From assembly GCF_000971985.1 (NCBI RefSeq), contig NZ_KQ040798.1:549826-613825 (forward strand): a DNA stretch of 64,000 nucleotides, read 5' to 3'. This DNA is from Paenibacillus dauci. Lineage in GTDB: Bacteria > Bacillota > Bacilli > Paenibacillales > Paenibacillaceae. The notes below the pieces were generated by a model. That model had not been told where the DNA came from, searched no databases, and saw only the letters and a program-made list of their open reading frames with translations. Below are positions 30,349 through 38,975 of this stretch, one piece after another (positions within the stretch are counted from its first letter, which is position 1; every line of letters begins with the position of its first letter). A program made the position numbers and the translations under genes.

Positions 30349-31308
30349 TCAGATAATTCCTTTGCGATACAGCACAGTAATCAGACGGTAAAAGTCGTAG
30401 CTGCCACCTTCCGGATCATCGACAATACCTGCGGCTACTGCTTTGCTAACAGCGTCCTGTGCCCATTCCGGAATCTTCATACTGCGATTGTGCTCTATTT
30501 GTTGAACCCGGTTATCCATTTTGCTGATACTGGACTTCAGCATATCCCGGCTGTCGGTTAGAGACGCGATTCGGTCACTTTGTGCCTTGACGGTGGCTTC
30601 CAATGCGGTAAAAGCTTTCTTTTCCTCTGCGGTCATGGGCTTTTCATCTCCCTGATGATTGTTATGAGTCTTTGCATATCGGGTCTGCAGCTCACTGATT
30701 GTGCCCTGGTATTCATTCAGATCTACGCCGCCCTGAATACCCGGGACCTGACCAGCGTCGGTGTACTGCCAGAAATCCCATTGCTGCCAAGCGGTGCAAT
30801 CATCCGGTACACGAGTAACGCTGTAGCGGGCGATCCATAGATCATACTCACCGAGACTGCGGTCAAATTGCGCTGCAAAAGCATTCCCCGTGTACACAAT
30901 GGGACGACAGCTACTCAGACGCTCCACCTCCTGCAGAAAAGCCAGTGCGACAGCGTTGATCTGGCTTCGGCCAAGCTTGCCGGGATTATCCTCATAATCC
31001 ATCACCGGCGGCAGATCCAGACTGTCCGCTCCGCCTATCTTCTTCAGGCAGTCAATAAAATGAGCAGCTTCTTTTCGGGCGGCGGCTGCATTTTGCGCGT
31101 TCAGAAAATGATAGGCGCCCACCAGCATTCCTGCTGCACGGGCGCCCTGAATATTGGATATAAACCGATCATCGCGGTAGCTTGTTCCTTCACTGGCTTT
31201 GATAAAAACAAATTGTTTGCCTGCTGCACGTACCTGATTCCAGTTAATATTGCCCTGCCAGTGGGATACATCGATACCCTGGGCATTACGCGTGCTTCTC
31301 GCCTGCAT
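30349..31308 (-). CDS. GH25 endolysin (N-acetylmuramidase)
   Basis: 319 residues. Glycoside hydrolase family 25 with GIDVSHWQGNINWNQV at the start, FIKASEGTSYRD, AYHFLN, VMDYEDN (catalytic acids) and the final WQYTDAGQVPGIQGGVDLNEY. It ends near residue 200. A heptad-like helix (about 225-270) and a C-terminal module ending DFYRLITVLYRKGII follow, probably wall binding. ATG 31308 has AAAGGAGG; codons upstream overlap the holin. No signal peptide, so it needs a holin. It cuts the glycan backbone to release tail particles. Confidence 0.93.
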   Translation of the reverse strand: MQARSTRNAQGIDVSHWQGNINWNQVRAAGKQFVFIKASEGTSYRDDRFISNIQGARAAGMLVGAYHFLNAQNAAAARKEAAHFIDCLKKIGGADSLDLPPVMDYEDNPGKLGRSQINAVALAFLQEVERLSSCRPIVYTGNAFAAQFDRSLGEYDLWIARYSVTRVPDDCTAWQQWDFWQYTDAGQVPGIQGGVDLNEYQGTISELQTRYAKTHNNHQGDEKPMTAEEKKAFTALEATVKAQSDRIASLTDSRDMLKSSISKMDNRVQQIEHNRSMKIPEWAQDAVSKAVAAGIVDDPEGGSYDFYRLITVLYRKGII

Positions 31309-31834
31309 CCCCGCTCTCCTCCTTTGAATGATGATCCATCTGACGTTCCTGTTGTTCCTGATTTTCTTTGATTTCCTTGATTTCTTTGACGGCTTCCGGC
31401 TGGGCTTCATCGATCAGCATCGGATTTTCCGGCGGCGTACTTTTCGATTCAAAAATATGCACGGCGTTGCGAAGAATGTTAGGCATCGGCAGCCCCATTT
31501 TACCGGCATTTTCGATAACCGAGAGCAATTCATTCGCCAGATAAAAAAAGATCACGGCATCCTGGAAGTAATGCAGACTTCCCAGCGCCTGATCTATGAA
31601 ATGAGCTATAGCAACAACAACGAAAATCGCGACTTTGCGAATAATTCCTTTGAATCCTACCCTACTCTTCAACTCGCCTCTCATCCAGGCAGCCGCCCAC
31701 CCGGAGAACCAGTCTACAATGACAAGTACCAATAATAAATTAATCAACACATCCCAACCCCCAAACAGGTAGCCCACAGCAGCGCCATACGCTGTCGAAA
31801 CTACCTTGATGATTTGCGGCCACGGCTCCCCCAT
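31286..31834 (-). CDS. Phage holin, toxin secretion/lysis family
   Basis: 182 residues. About three membrane segments (about 15-45, 65-85 and 90-115) with the family block VLVIVDWFSGWAAAWMRGEL. They are followed by a long, highly charged tail rich in Glu, Lys and Gln (about 135-182), longer than usual for the Phage_holin_4 type. It overlaps the endolysin start by 23 bp. ATG 31834 is behind AAAGGAG. Confidence 0.85.
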   Translation of the reverse strand: MGEPWPQIIKVVSTAYGAAVGYLFGGWDVLINLLLVLVIVDWFSGWAAAWMRGELKSRVGFKGIIRKVAIFVVVAIAHFIDQALGSLHYFQDAVIFFYLANELLSVIENAGKMGLPMPNILRNAVHIFESKSTPPENPMLIDEAQPEAVKEIKEIKENQEQQERQMDHHSKEESGDAGEKHA

Positions 31835-32012
31835 CCCCTTCTGCTCCTTTCTCTACTTCATGAACATAAATATGAAAATGAGTCTTTACAGTGCTGATTC
31901 AAACGATGACATCATTACACTCAGTTGATCATACTGTTTTGGTAATTAGTTCGGCTGCCTGTCTCAAAAATGGTAATACAGTAAACATTAAGAGCTGCTA
32001 CAGGTAAGCCAA

Positions 32013-32401
32013 TTAAGATTCACCTCCTGATAAAATAAAGTCCCCTATATTAGCTTGTTGTTTTGTGATCTCTTGCTTAAATTTGTCAGGCTCAGAAAGT
32101 TCCGGTAGTAGATTAAGAGTGTCAATTTCTTCTACTGTTGCTCCTCATAACCAAAGCCATGAATCATATTGTGGTTAAAAGATTCTGAGCAAGTATCCTG
32201 GTCTTTGGCTAACCTTTTTTCAAGCTCACTTAGATTTAATTGAGGGTTATACAACCCTGCTGGTATGCTAATGCCAACTATATAACCGGTTTTCAACTTT
32301 CCTTCATTTAAATAAGGCTGGATTCTAGAATACTAATTATCGGTAATCAATTTGTATTACAAATAAAATCCTTTAGCATCAAAAAAAGTTACATCCTTCA
32401 T
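32013..32401 (-). pseudogene. Decayed small phage gene beside the tail fibre
   Basis: A good ribosome site (AAAGGTGAT) and ATG at 32401 open MKDVTFFDAKGFYL, then a stop. The shifted frame continues through another stop into SRIQPYLNEGKLKTGYIVGI and on to SELEKRLAKDQDTCSE, then GFGYEEQQ and stop. A third frame picks up EEIDTLNLLPELSEPDKFKQ and ends QANIGDFILSGGES. Joined, this would give about 125 residues, so at least two frameshifts and one nonsense change have broken it. Position after the fibre suggests a fibre chaperone or small tail protein. Adjacent 31835-32012 shows no gene. Confidence 0.75.
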
Positions 32402-32422
32402 TTTTAATCACCTTTCTTTAAT

Positions 32423-34615
32423 CTATAATTCCGTAGGAAATGTAAATATTAGAGCTAAAATATTATTTGATGCTATGCCACTGCCTTCCAACTTAACTGC
32501 TCCATCTGGATATATATCCAAATTAGTTGGTCTTAAGCCTGTATTATCTCTATAATAAGTCAGTGGTTGAATTGTTCTTTTAGGTTTATATCCTGGAGGA
32601 AGGCGAAACACTGTTGTTTGTCCTAAGCTAGAACCTCCAGACACAAGTCCTTGTACAATAACTAAACCATCAGAAGTTTTTCTATATCGTACTACGGTAT
32701 CAGAATTAAGCGCAGCCCACCCATTTAAAAGAGTAGGATAAAGCCATGGAGTTTGATCTTTATCAGCTTTTTCATTCTCTACTATTGATACACGATGAGA
32801 AATTTGCTCTACACTCTGTATCAGCTCAGAGAGTATAGATTTTTCGTTATAAAAATAACTGCCTATGAAGGAACTAACCGGATATTTATCTAAAGGAACA
32901 TAGGTTACTGAATAAGACGCATTAATATCATAATTTTCAAAAGACTGCTGAGCTAACGCCCCCGCATAAGTTACAGTATTTGGATATAAGGTCCATTTAT
33001 CGTTTTTATTATCTTTATAAATAGCAATAAATTTATCTATTCTTTGCTTAGTTAAGGAATTGTTATAGCCAATGCCTATACTCGATGGAGAACCGTTATT
33101 TATATTCCAAGCTACTTGATCACGATAGGGATTAGCTCGTTCCCTTAAAACTATACCGGATCCGATTTCAATAGTGTTGTCTCCTTCTATAAAACTTAAT
33201 TGGCCTTCAAAAGTTAAACATTCAATAGCTGGCGTTGATAAATGATAAATAATCATATAATCAGTTGTTGGACGAGATATACGGTATCCCCCAGAAATTA
33301 AAAGCTCAGGTCTACCTAAAGGTACAGTAGACACATTGCCGCTATAATCTCTACCATTAAAACTAGCAAGTGGGGTCCAACGCTTGTTCAATCCGTCCGT
33401 ACGAGAATATACACCGAGACCATCATTAGCATTCGTAGATCCATCATACATTTTCCAACCATACATATATGCTTTTAATTCATCTGTAGTCGGTGAGTAT
33501 CCATCTGCCCAACCACTATCAGTTGATGAGATTGTTAAATACAAAGTACCTGTACTATCGAAGGAAGCTACATCTGCTTTATTAGAAACAGTATTCGGCA
33601 TAATGCTTCCATCAAATTTCATTGGAATAACAGCACCAGGTGAATAAGATTCATATCCGACAATTTTAATTTCTTTAAAACCTGATAAACTAGCACTAAT
33701 TATCCAATTTAAATCACCAGATAAGGTGCGCTTCCGCCAAACAGTGTTTTTATAATACTGTCTGTCCGATCCTACAAATAGTGTGTCACAATCTGTTTCA
33801 TTAGCAATCACTGGCGAGGCTATTAATTCCGTATCAAACGCTAAAAATGCGGCTACTTCTTTTTGAGCTACACTTGTCCAACGTATTGCATAAGGGTTAC
33901 GTATTCCTGCAAAACCTTCCGTATAAGGATATTTCATAGCAACCTGTTCTGTCGTCATTTTATCAAGAGCAGTATATTCCGTATCCGAAATTTCATACAT
34001 TCTAAGTCCATCAGCATAAGCTACATTACCTGATGCAGCCGCATTAAGTCTGGCAACAATTTGTGTACTGCTTACATCTACGCTGGGTGCATATTTCATG
34101 AAAACAGTAACCCATTTACCTTTATCAGTAAAAAAAGGAGTACTTACAGCCGTTCCCTGCAGCGCTAGTAGTACACTTTTCGCCGATTCATTATAGATAT
34201 GACCTACAGCCACGTATTTTTTTCCAGCTTTTAATGAATATGGTTTGGTTGAAACTGCATCTGCAATGGTATTGGCAGTAGTTGCTGTGATTTTTACTGA
34301 ACCTCCACCAACTACACTTTTATTGTTATCCAGTGTAATTGTTGATTGAAAACCAGCTAATCCACTGAGGCTTTTATTCTGCCCCCATGTCCGTGCCTCC
34401 AGATTTAAAAGCATGCGCCCTGTCAGTCCAGAAAGTCGAAATGGTGTATCGCGTTTAGTTGTTATTGTCTGCATTCCAGGCTGTAATACAATTTCTTGCC
34501 GTAGTTCTGTATCCAATCGTTCGTGCAGATCTCCGAGTCCTGCCTCAATACGGTTCATATCCTGTTCAGTTACGGTATCGTTATAGTTCCAATCCGTTTT
34601 TGCCCGATAATCCAT
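32423..34615 (-). CDS. Tail fibre / receptor-binding protein
   Basis: 730 residues. The N-terminus (MDYRAKTDWNYNDTVTEQDM, then a short helix) is typical of fibres that dock to a PBSX-type baseplate. Residues about 95-215 resemble a carbohydrate-binding jelly-roll (TITLDNNKSVVGGGSVKITA, later KGKWVTVFMKYAPS). A second beta-rich region runs about 430-570. The end (VFRLPPGYKPKRTI, then DIYPDGAVKLEGSG) is a common fibre tip domain. Expected role: binding the target cell surface. The gene is visibly more A/T-rich than the baseplate genes. ATG 34615 is behind AGGGGGC. Confidence 0.8.
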   Translation of the reverse strand: MDYRAKTDWNYNDTVTEQDMNRIEAGLGDLHERLDTELRQEIVLQPGMQTITTKRDTPFRLSGLTGRMLLNLEARTWGQNKSLSGLAGFQSTITLDNNKSVVGGGSVKITATTANTIADAVSTKPYSLKAGKKYVAVGHIYNESAKSVLLALQGTAVSTPFFTDKGKWVTVFMKYAPSVDVSSTQIVARLNAAASGNVAYADGLRMYEISDTEYTALDKMTTEQVAMKYPYTEGFAGIRNPYAIRWTSVAQKEVAAFLAFDTELIASPVIANETDCDTLFVGSDRQYYKNTVWRKRTLSGDLNWIISASLSGFKEIKIVGYESYSPGAVIPMKFDGSIMPNTVSNKADVASFDSTGTLYLTISSTDSGWADGYSPTTDELKAYMYGWKMYDGSTNANDGLGVYSRTDGLNKRWTPLASFNGRDYSGNVSTVPLGRPELLISGGYRISRPTTDYMIIYHLSTPAIECLTFEGQLSFIEGDNTIEIGSGIVLRERANPYRDQVAWNINNGSPSSIGIGYNNSLTKQRIDKFIAIYKDNKNDKWTLYPNTVTYAGALAQQSFENYDINASYSVTYVPLDKYPVSSFIGSYFYNEKSILSELIQSVEQISHRVSIVENEKADKDQTPWLYPTLLNGWAALNSDTVVRYRKTSDGLVIVQGLVSGGSSLGQTTVFRLPPGYKPKRTIQPLTYYRDNTGLRPTNLDIYPDGAVKLEGSGIASNNILALIFTFPTEL

Positions 34616-34617
34616 AC

Positions 34618-34899
34618 TTACGCCCCCTTCACTTCTACATATTGTTTAACAACTGTATCTGCAACAACAGGAATAAACACTTCGCTACTGCTGATAACTT
34701 CATTACTGGCAGAACGTAATTCTAACTGGGTCACCGATGAGAGATCCGCTGCTGGAATCAAATATTCCAGCTCTACTATTTCAGTTGTCACTTGTTTGAT
34801 TCTAAATTGATTGATATCGTAATTGCCATTCAGGGTTACTTTGGCTATACGTTGGTTGGTATAATCAGCTATTTCCTGTAGATAACTATTCTGAATCAT
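34618..34899 (-). CDS. Conserved small tail protein of unknown function
   Basis: 93 residues, no recognised domain, mostly beta-prone (VTLNGNYDINQFRIKQVT, then VELEYLIPAADL). It overlaps the XkdU-like gene by 4 bp and ends 2 bp before the fibre start, so it is translated with them. Probably a fibre-baseplate adaptor by position only. Confidence 0.7.
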   Translation of the reverse strand: MIQNSYLQEIADYTNQRIAKVTLNGNYDINQFRIKQVTTEIVELEYLIPAADLSSVTQLELRSASNEVISSSEVFIPVVADTVVKQYVEVKGA

Positions 34900-35483
34900 A
34901 GGATTCTGATCTCCTCTCCCAGCATAGTAAATGGTGTGCTTCCGAGCTTCCAGCGGGTAGACAATCTGGTATTACGTTCAGTGCTGTAACGATATGCCGT
35001 TTCGCGAAGCATAATAGACTCACGTAATGATGTTTGCTGTACATAAGTCATATTAGCCGGTTTAATCGTCTGCACTGTGTAATTCACTTCTTTGAATATT
35101 GAAGCATCTGTCAGATTGGCCATAACCGTTAGTGCAAAATTTTGGATATCTACGGTTGCATTTGCTTTGCCTGCCCCCAATAGCTGATCTAACTTCTGTT
35201 GTAAATAACGAATAGTAAAGGGCGGCTTGGTTGTATAGCGGTTCACAATCCGACGGCGACGAAAATCCAGCGTTTCGATTGTTGGGTCTGCCTGGATTTG
35301 CAATTGTTGCTCCCTACGACGCAATGATATTTCGCTAGACGTCATAACAAACTGGTCCGCCAGTAACTTCAAGCGATTAGCTTCAAGCTGATCCAACTCG
35401 ATCTCTTCTGTATTTAACAAAGCAATAAATTCTCGTATGGAATGGTAATATTCTGGCTCATACTGCATTAGTCGGTTATTCAA
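34896..35483 (-). CDS. Baseplate protein, XkdU/YmfQ-like
   Basis: 195 residues. Opens LMQYEPEYYHSIREFIALLN and ends with a beta-rich part, as in PBSX XkdU and other P2 gpI/YmfQ tail proteins that join baseplate to fibre. The start is TTG 35483 behind AGGAGTAGG (ATG 35468 is the alternative). It overlaps the XkdT gene by 8 bp. Confidence 0.82.
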   Translation of the reverse strand: MNNRLMQYEPEYYHSIREFIALLNTEEIELDQLEANRLKLLADQFVMTSSEISLRRREQQLQIQADPTIETLDFRRRRIVNRYTTKPPFTIRYLQQKLDQLLGAGKANATVDIQNFALTVMANLTDASIFKEVNYTVQTIKPANMTYVQQTSLRESIMLRETAYRYSTERNTRLSTRWKLGSTPFTMLGEEIRIL

Positions 35484-36555
35484 GGGTACCTACTCCTCCC
35501 CATACGGCAATCTGTTCAGTTCCCAACATTAGATTTACCGGCTTACCATTCACCATTGTATCTGTGACATCTGCAACCCCTTTAATACCTACAATACGAG
35601 CATCCAGCTGGCTAATACGAATAATAATCTGCTCTTGATCTTTCCATTTAGCTGTCAGTTCTTTCACATATGCTGCCAGTGTATCATTGACATCCAGTTT
35701 CACCTGCCCTACAGTAACACCCGGTTCCAATGTAAGTTTTGTACTTACTGTAATGGATAATTCTTCCACTCCTGCAATAGTGACCCGATGTCCAATTGGA
35801 GCAAGGCCTATACCTTCTCCACTATTTACCACCGGATCAATAGCTGTTTGTACACGATTAATCAGCTCCGTTGAAGGGCGACGTCCATTACTGGCAATAA
35901 TGGTACATTTGACCGTTCCTCCTCCTTTCCAGACCGGAAATACTTTGACTCCGCTAACTCCCTCTATCTCATTGATGGTTTGCTTGTAATCTGAGATATT
36001 ACCGCCAAATGGTTGTTCATTAATGGCCTGTAAATATCTGGATCTTAATGTCTCATCATCTTCGGCATCTTCTCCAGGTACAAGTACAATATTCAATTCA
36101 GCTACAGCCAGCCCGGCGATATAATCCAGCGGTAGCAAAGCTCCGGCTGTCGTATTACCAATCTCCCCTGCGGTTTCGCAGGTCAATGCATACTCACCGG
36201 CACTTAGACGTGAAGTCACACTATAAATCAACTCTCCGCTGGCGAGTCGGCTGCCAATAGGTACTTCCGTACGTGTGCCGTCTCCTTTATAAAAAATCCC
36301 TTTACGAACAGCATAAGTAGCCGGCTCCCTTTGAATGCCATACTCAGCGGTACGACGTTCCAGGTATTCGCCTGTCGCTGTATCTGCAAAAGAAAGATTT
36401 AGCTGAATATCCAGTTCAGCGTACATTTGAGCCAGCTCCAATGCCGCTGGTGCTAAGGCATCATAGATGATACTACCCTCTCGTTTATCCATTTGGTCCG
36501 CTACACGGTCTAGCATACGCTCCAGTAAAACTTCATACGTTTGTGCCTCATACAT
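35476..36555 (-). CDS. Baseplate wedge protein J family (XkdT-like)
   Basis: 359 residues. Baseplate_J layout: N-terminal DQMDKREGSIIYDALAPAALELAQMY (about 18-43), central GEDAEDDETLRSRYLQAINEQPFGGN (about 158-183), then ISDYKQTINEIEGVSGVKVFPVWKGGGTVK. This is the best conserved contractile-tail baseplate marker in the window. ATG 36555 is behind GAGGAGGTGA. Confidence 0.92.
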   Translation of the reverse strand: MYEAQTYEVLLERMLDRVADQMDKREGSIIYDALAPAALELAQMYAELDIQLNLSFADTATGEYLERRTAEYGIQREPATYAVRKGIFYKGDGTRTEVPIGSRLASGELIYSVTSRLSAGEYALTCETAGEIGNTTAGALLPLDYIAGLAVAELNIVLVPGEDAEDDETLRSRYLQAINEQPFGGNISDYKQTINEIEGVSGVKVFPVWKGGGTVKCTIIASNGRRPSTELINRVQTAIDPVVNSGEGIGLAPIGHRVTIAGVEELSITVSTKLTLEPGVTVGQVKLDVNDTLAAYVKELTAKWKDQEQIIIRISQLDARIVGIKGVADVTDTMVNGKPVNLMLGTEQIAVWGGVGTLE

Positions 36556-36559
36556 GAAT

Positions 36560-36970
36560 TCAGCTCACCTCCTCGTTAATCTGAAACGAACCATATATGG
36601 TTTGCACCGTAAAACTCACCCGGATGTCATCCCCTGAATTCCATATTGTAAGAAAATCGTTAATTTGCTCAATCCGATCATCCTGCAGAAGAGCTTCCGT
36701 GATCATTCTCCGAATTTCCGCGCGTACATATAGTTGATCTTTGCCAAGAATCTCTTTATATTCCGTACCATAATCATTGCTATAAATCAGGTGCCGATAA
36801 CGCTCTGTCGTAAGGATTTTCAATACAGCCTGCCGTAAAGAATCCAGGCCATCTATTGTACCGGCAATAGTTCCACGTTCCCAATCCACCTTGTACGTTA
36901 ATCCAGACATAATCAGATTTGTTGTATCAATGTCCTGATCCGGTTGTAATTGCAGCCCCGTCGGAATCAT
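36560..36970 (-). CDS. Baseplate protein, DUF2634 / XkdS-like (gpW/gp25 type)
   Basis: 136 residues. Contains KVDWERGTIAGTIDGLDSLR and AVLKILTTERYRHLIYSNDYG (about 28-70), the signature of XkdS/gp25-like wedge proteins, then EIRRMITEALLQDDRI. It overlaps the XkdR-like gene by 4 bp. Confidence 0.88.
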   Translation of the reverse strand: MIPTGLQLQPDQDIDTTNLIMSGLTYKVDWERGTIAGTIDGLDSLRQAVLKILTTERYRHLIYSNDYGTEYKEILGKDQLYVRAEIRRMITEALLQDDRIEQINDFLTIWNSGDDIRVSFTVQTIYGSFQINEEVS

Positions 36971-37254
36971 AGGCTATTCACCAGCCGATCCAGCACAACA
37001 TAGCTTTGACCGCCTTGGACACGAAGCAGCAATACTCTATCGCCAATCTGTAATCCGGTCGTCAGCGTTCCATTTTGCTCCTTAGTCAGCTTGCTGATCG
37101 TTTCTGGTATAACCAATACCGCAGCCGGAAGGGTAAACCGCTGATCAATATTAATTTCCAGCGGCTGATTATTTAATACAGTTCCATACATCACTGCCAT
37201 AGGATTTGCGTTAGATACTGCTCCCAGACTCGCCTTACGAATAACATCAAGCAT
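36967..37254 (-). CDS. Tail protein, DUF2577 / XkdR-like
   Basis: 95 residues. MLDVIRKASLGAVSNANPMA and VLNNQPLEINIDQRFTLPA match the DUF2577 proteins next to XkdQ. ATG 37254 follows AAGGTGG; upstream codons overlap the XkdQ gene and lack a site. Confidence 0.85.
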   Translation of the reverse strand: MLDVIRKASLGAVSNANPMAVMYGTVLNNQPLEINIDQRFTLPAAVLVIPETISKLTKEQNGTLTTGLQIGDRVLLLRVQGGQSYVVLDRLVNSL

Positions 37255-37256
37255 AT

Positions 37257-38222
37257 TTACACCACCTTCACATCTAGGGACATGGTATGATCTGTCCCTG
37301 AAAATTTGTGACTGCATTCTTCTACCAGATAAACCTGTACTTCAAATTCATCAAGTAAAATATAAGCAAATTGTCCTGCACGCACGTTGACATCACCAAT
37401 TGCATCTACAGATAGGGTAACCTGTTCGCGATTATACAGCTTCAGGTTGAGTGAGAGTGCTTCTTCAATTTGAGCTATATTCCAGTTATCCTCTGCTTTT
37501 TCGTATTTTTGCAATAATCCCCATGCTCCTATATTATTGGAATCTTTTTTTATAAAAATATCTCGATGTCCGGTATCTTTATTGTCACGGTAGAATTTGA
37601 TCTGATTATACGTTTCTGAGTCAATACTTTTTTTGATAGAATAATCATACAAATAATGGCCTTGTCCCAAGATAACAGAGGGTTTCATACTTCGAATATC
37701 CTGTAATCTGAGCTTCCCGAAATCATCATAAAAGACCATGAGTTGTGATTTATACGCCAGTGTATGGTCTAGAGCACCCATGATAATATCTAGCAGCTTT
37801 TTATTATCTTCAATCAGTGACGGAATGGTGTATTTACCTTTATCCAGTTTTCCCAGCTTTAATTTATTTTTAATTGCGATTTGCTGGATTACCTCATCTG
37901 CAGTTACATTGATAAAAACAAAGGTGTCATTACCCAGCAAGTAGCGTACCTGATCATAAGCAGTTATCTTTATCTGTTTATCTGTACCAGTACTCACAGT
38001 AAAAATATAGCCATAAAAAAGGTTCGCTCCATTGTAGATGAAGCGAACCACATACCCATTTTGTACATCAAAGTCTTTTTTCTGGTATAGACCATCACTA
38101 ACCAACGTAAATTCCAATGAAGCTGGCTTGCCTATCCGGCTGGTCTTCCAGGTAATATCAGAGGCAATGCCAGAGATATCCCAGAGACTGCCTTGCTTAT
38201 TATCAATATGGAGCTGAATCAT
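37257..38222 (-). CDS. Tail hub protein, XkdQ-like
   Basis: 321 residues. Belongs by sequence and position to the XkdQ/YqbQ family (gp27/gpD-like hub): MIQLHIDNKQGSLWDISGIA opening, GYIFTVSTGTDKQIKITAYD (about 74-93), YDYSIKKSIDSETYNQIKFY (about 185-205). The start overlaps the XkdP stop as ATGA. Confidence 0.87.
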   Translation of the reverse strand: MIQLHIDNKQGSLWDISGIASDITWKTSRIGKPASLEFTLVSDGLYQKKDFDVQNGYVVRFIYNGANLFYGYIFTVSTGTDKQIKITAYDQVRYLLGNDTFVFINVTADEVIQQIAIKNKLKLGKLDKGKYTIPSLIEDNKKLLDIIMGALDHTLAYKSQLMVFYDDFGKLRLQDIRSMKPSVILGQGHYLYDYSIKKSIDSETYNQIKFYRDNKDTGHRDIFIKKDSNNIGAWGLLQKYEKAEDNWNIAQIEEALSLNLKLYNREQVTLSVDAIGDVNVRAGQFAYILLDEFEVQVYLVEECSHKFSGTDHTMSLDVKVV

Positions 38223-38974
38223 TTGGCGGCCTCTTTCTGTGGCAGCTTGATCACCATTCCAATTGGCAGATTACGCAGCTCACTATCTTTAATATTGTTA
38301 AGCTTTTGAATTTCTTTATAACGACTTCCATCACCCAGTTGTTTTTTGGCAATCTTCCATAGCGAATCTCCAGCAACCAATTTATAGGTTTTAGGAGTTT
38401 CTTTAGTATCAGTACGCTTTTTGGCTACAGTAGACTTTTCCTTGTCTTTTTTAATTTTGACTTTAAGTGCACGGTAAAAGACATACTCTTTCAAGGACAG
38501 CTTAAATTGGATGTCGCCCGATTCTCCTGCCGCCAGTGTCCAATCGAATTTCTCGATACTGACTGCCATGTTGATTGCCATAAATGCCCTGTTTAAAGTA
38601 AATCGTTCGGCTTTAGCTGATACAGCTTGTTTAGAAGTATTTCCGTATAAAGCGTAATCTGGAAGTTGTAAGGAAGAAAAAACAAATCGGATGGGACGCT
38701 TAGTCTCCATCCATTTTTGAATCATCTCTACATAATAATATGGCGTTTGCAATTCCCTACCAACAACGAACGGGTATCGTTGACCCGGAAAAAAGCTCTC
38801 CAGTGTAATTTCACGCAGCTTATTCGGCTGAATTGAATTAATTTCCCCAAGCCCAATAATGGTGTAGTTCTTTCCGTCTCCGCTACTGTTAATTTCAATT
38901 TTTTCAGGATTGACTGGTAAACGAACGACTTCATCCTGGTTATTATAAGTTAAAAAGAATCCGTACTCTTCCAT
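38219..38974 (-). CDS. LysM-containing tail protein, XkdP-like
   Basis: 251 residues. The N-terminal domain is XkdP-type: EEYGFFLTYNNQDEVVRLPV, then RPIRFVFSSLQLPDYALYG. The C-terminal LysM is KLVAGDSLWKIAKKQLGDGS (about 200-220), which in phage tails binds peptidoglycan or helps baseplate assembly. ATG 38974 was chosen because of GGGGGTG upstream. It follows the tape-measure gene directly. Confidence 0.88.
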   Translation of the reverse strand: MEEYGFFLTYNNQDEVVRLPVNPEKIEINSSGDGKNYTIIGLGEINSIQPNKLREITLESFFPGQRYPFVVGRELQTPYYYVEMIQKWMETKRPIRFVFSSLQLPDYALYGNTSKQAVSAKAERFTLNRAFMAINMAVSIEKFDWTLAAGESGDIQFKLSLKEYVFYRALKVKIKKDKEKSTVAKKRTDTKETPKTYKLVAGDSLWKIAKKQLGDGSRYKEIQKLNNIKDSELRNLPIGMVIKLPQKEAAK

Positions 38975-38975
38975 A

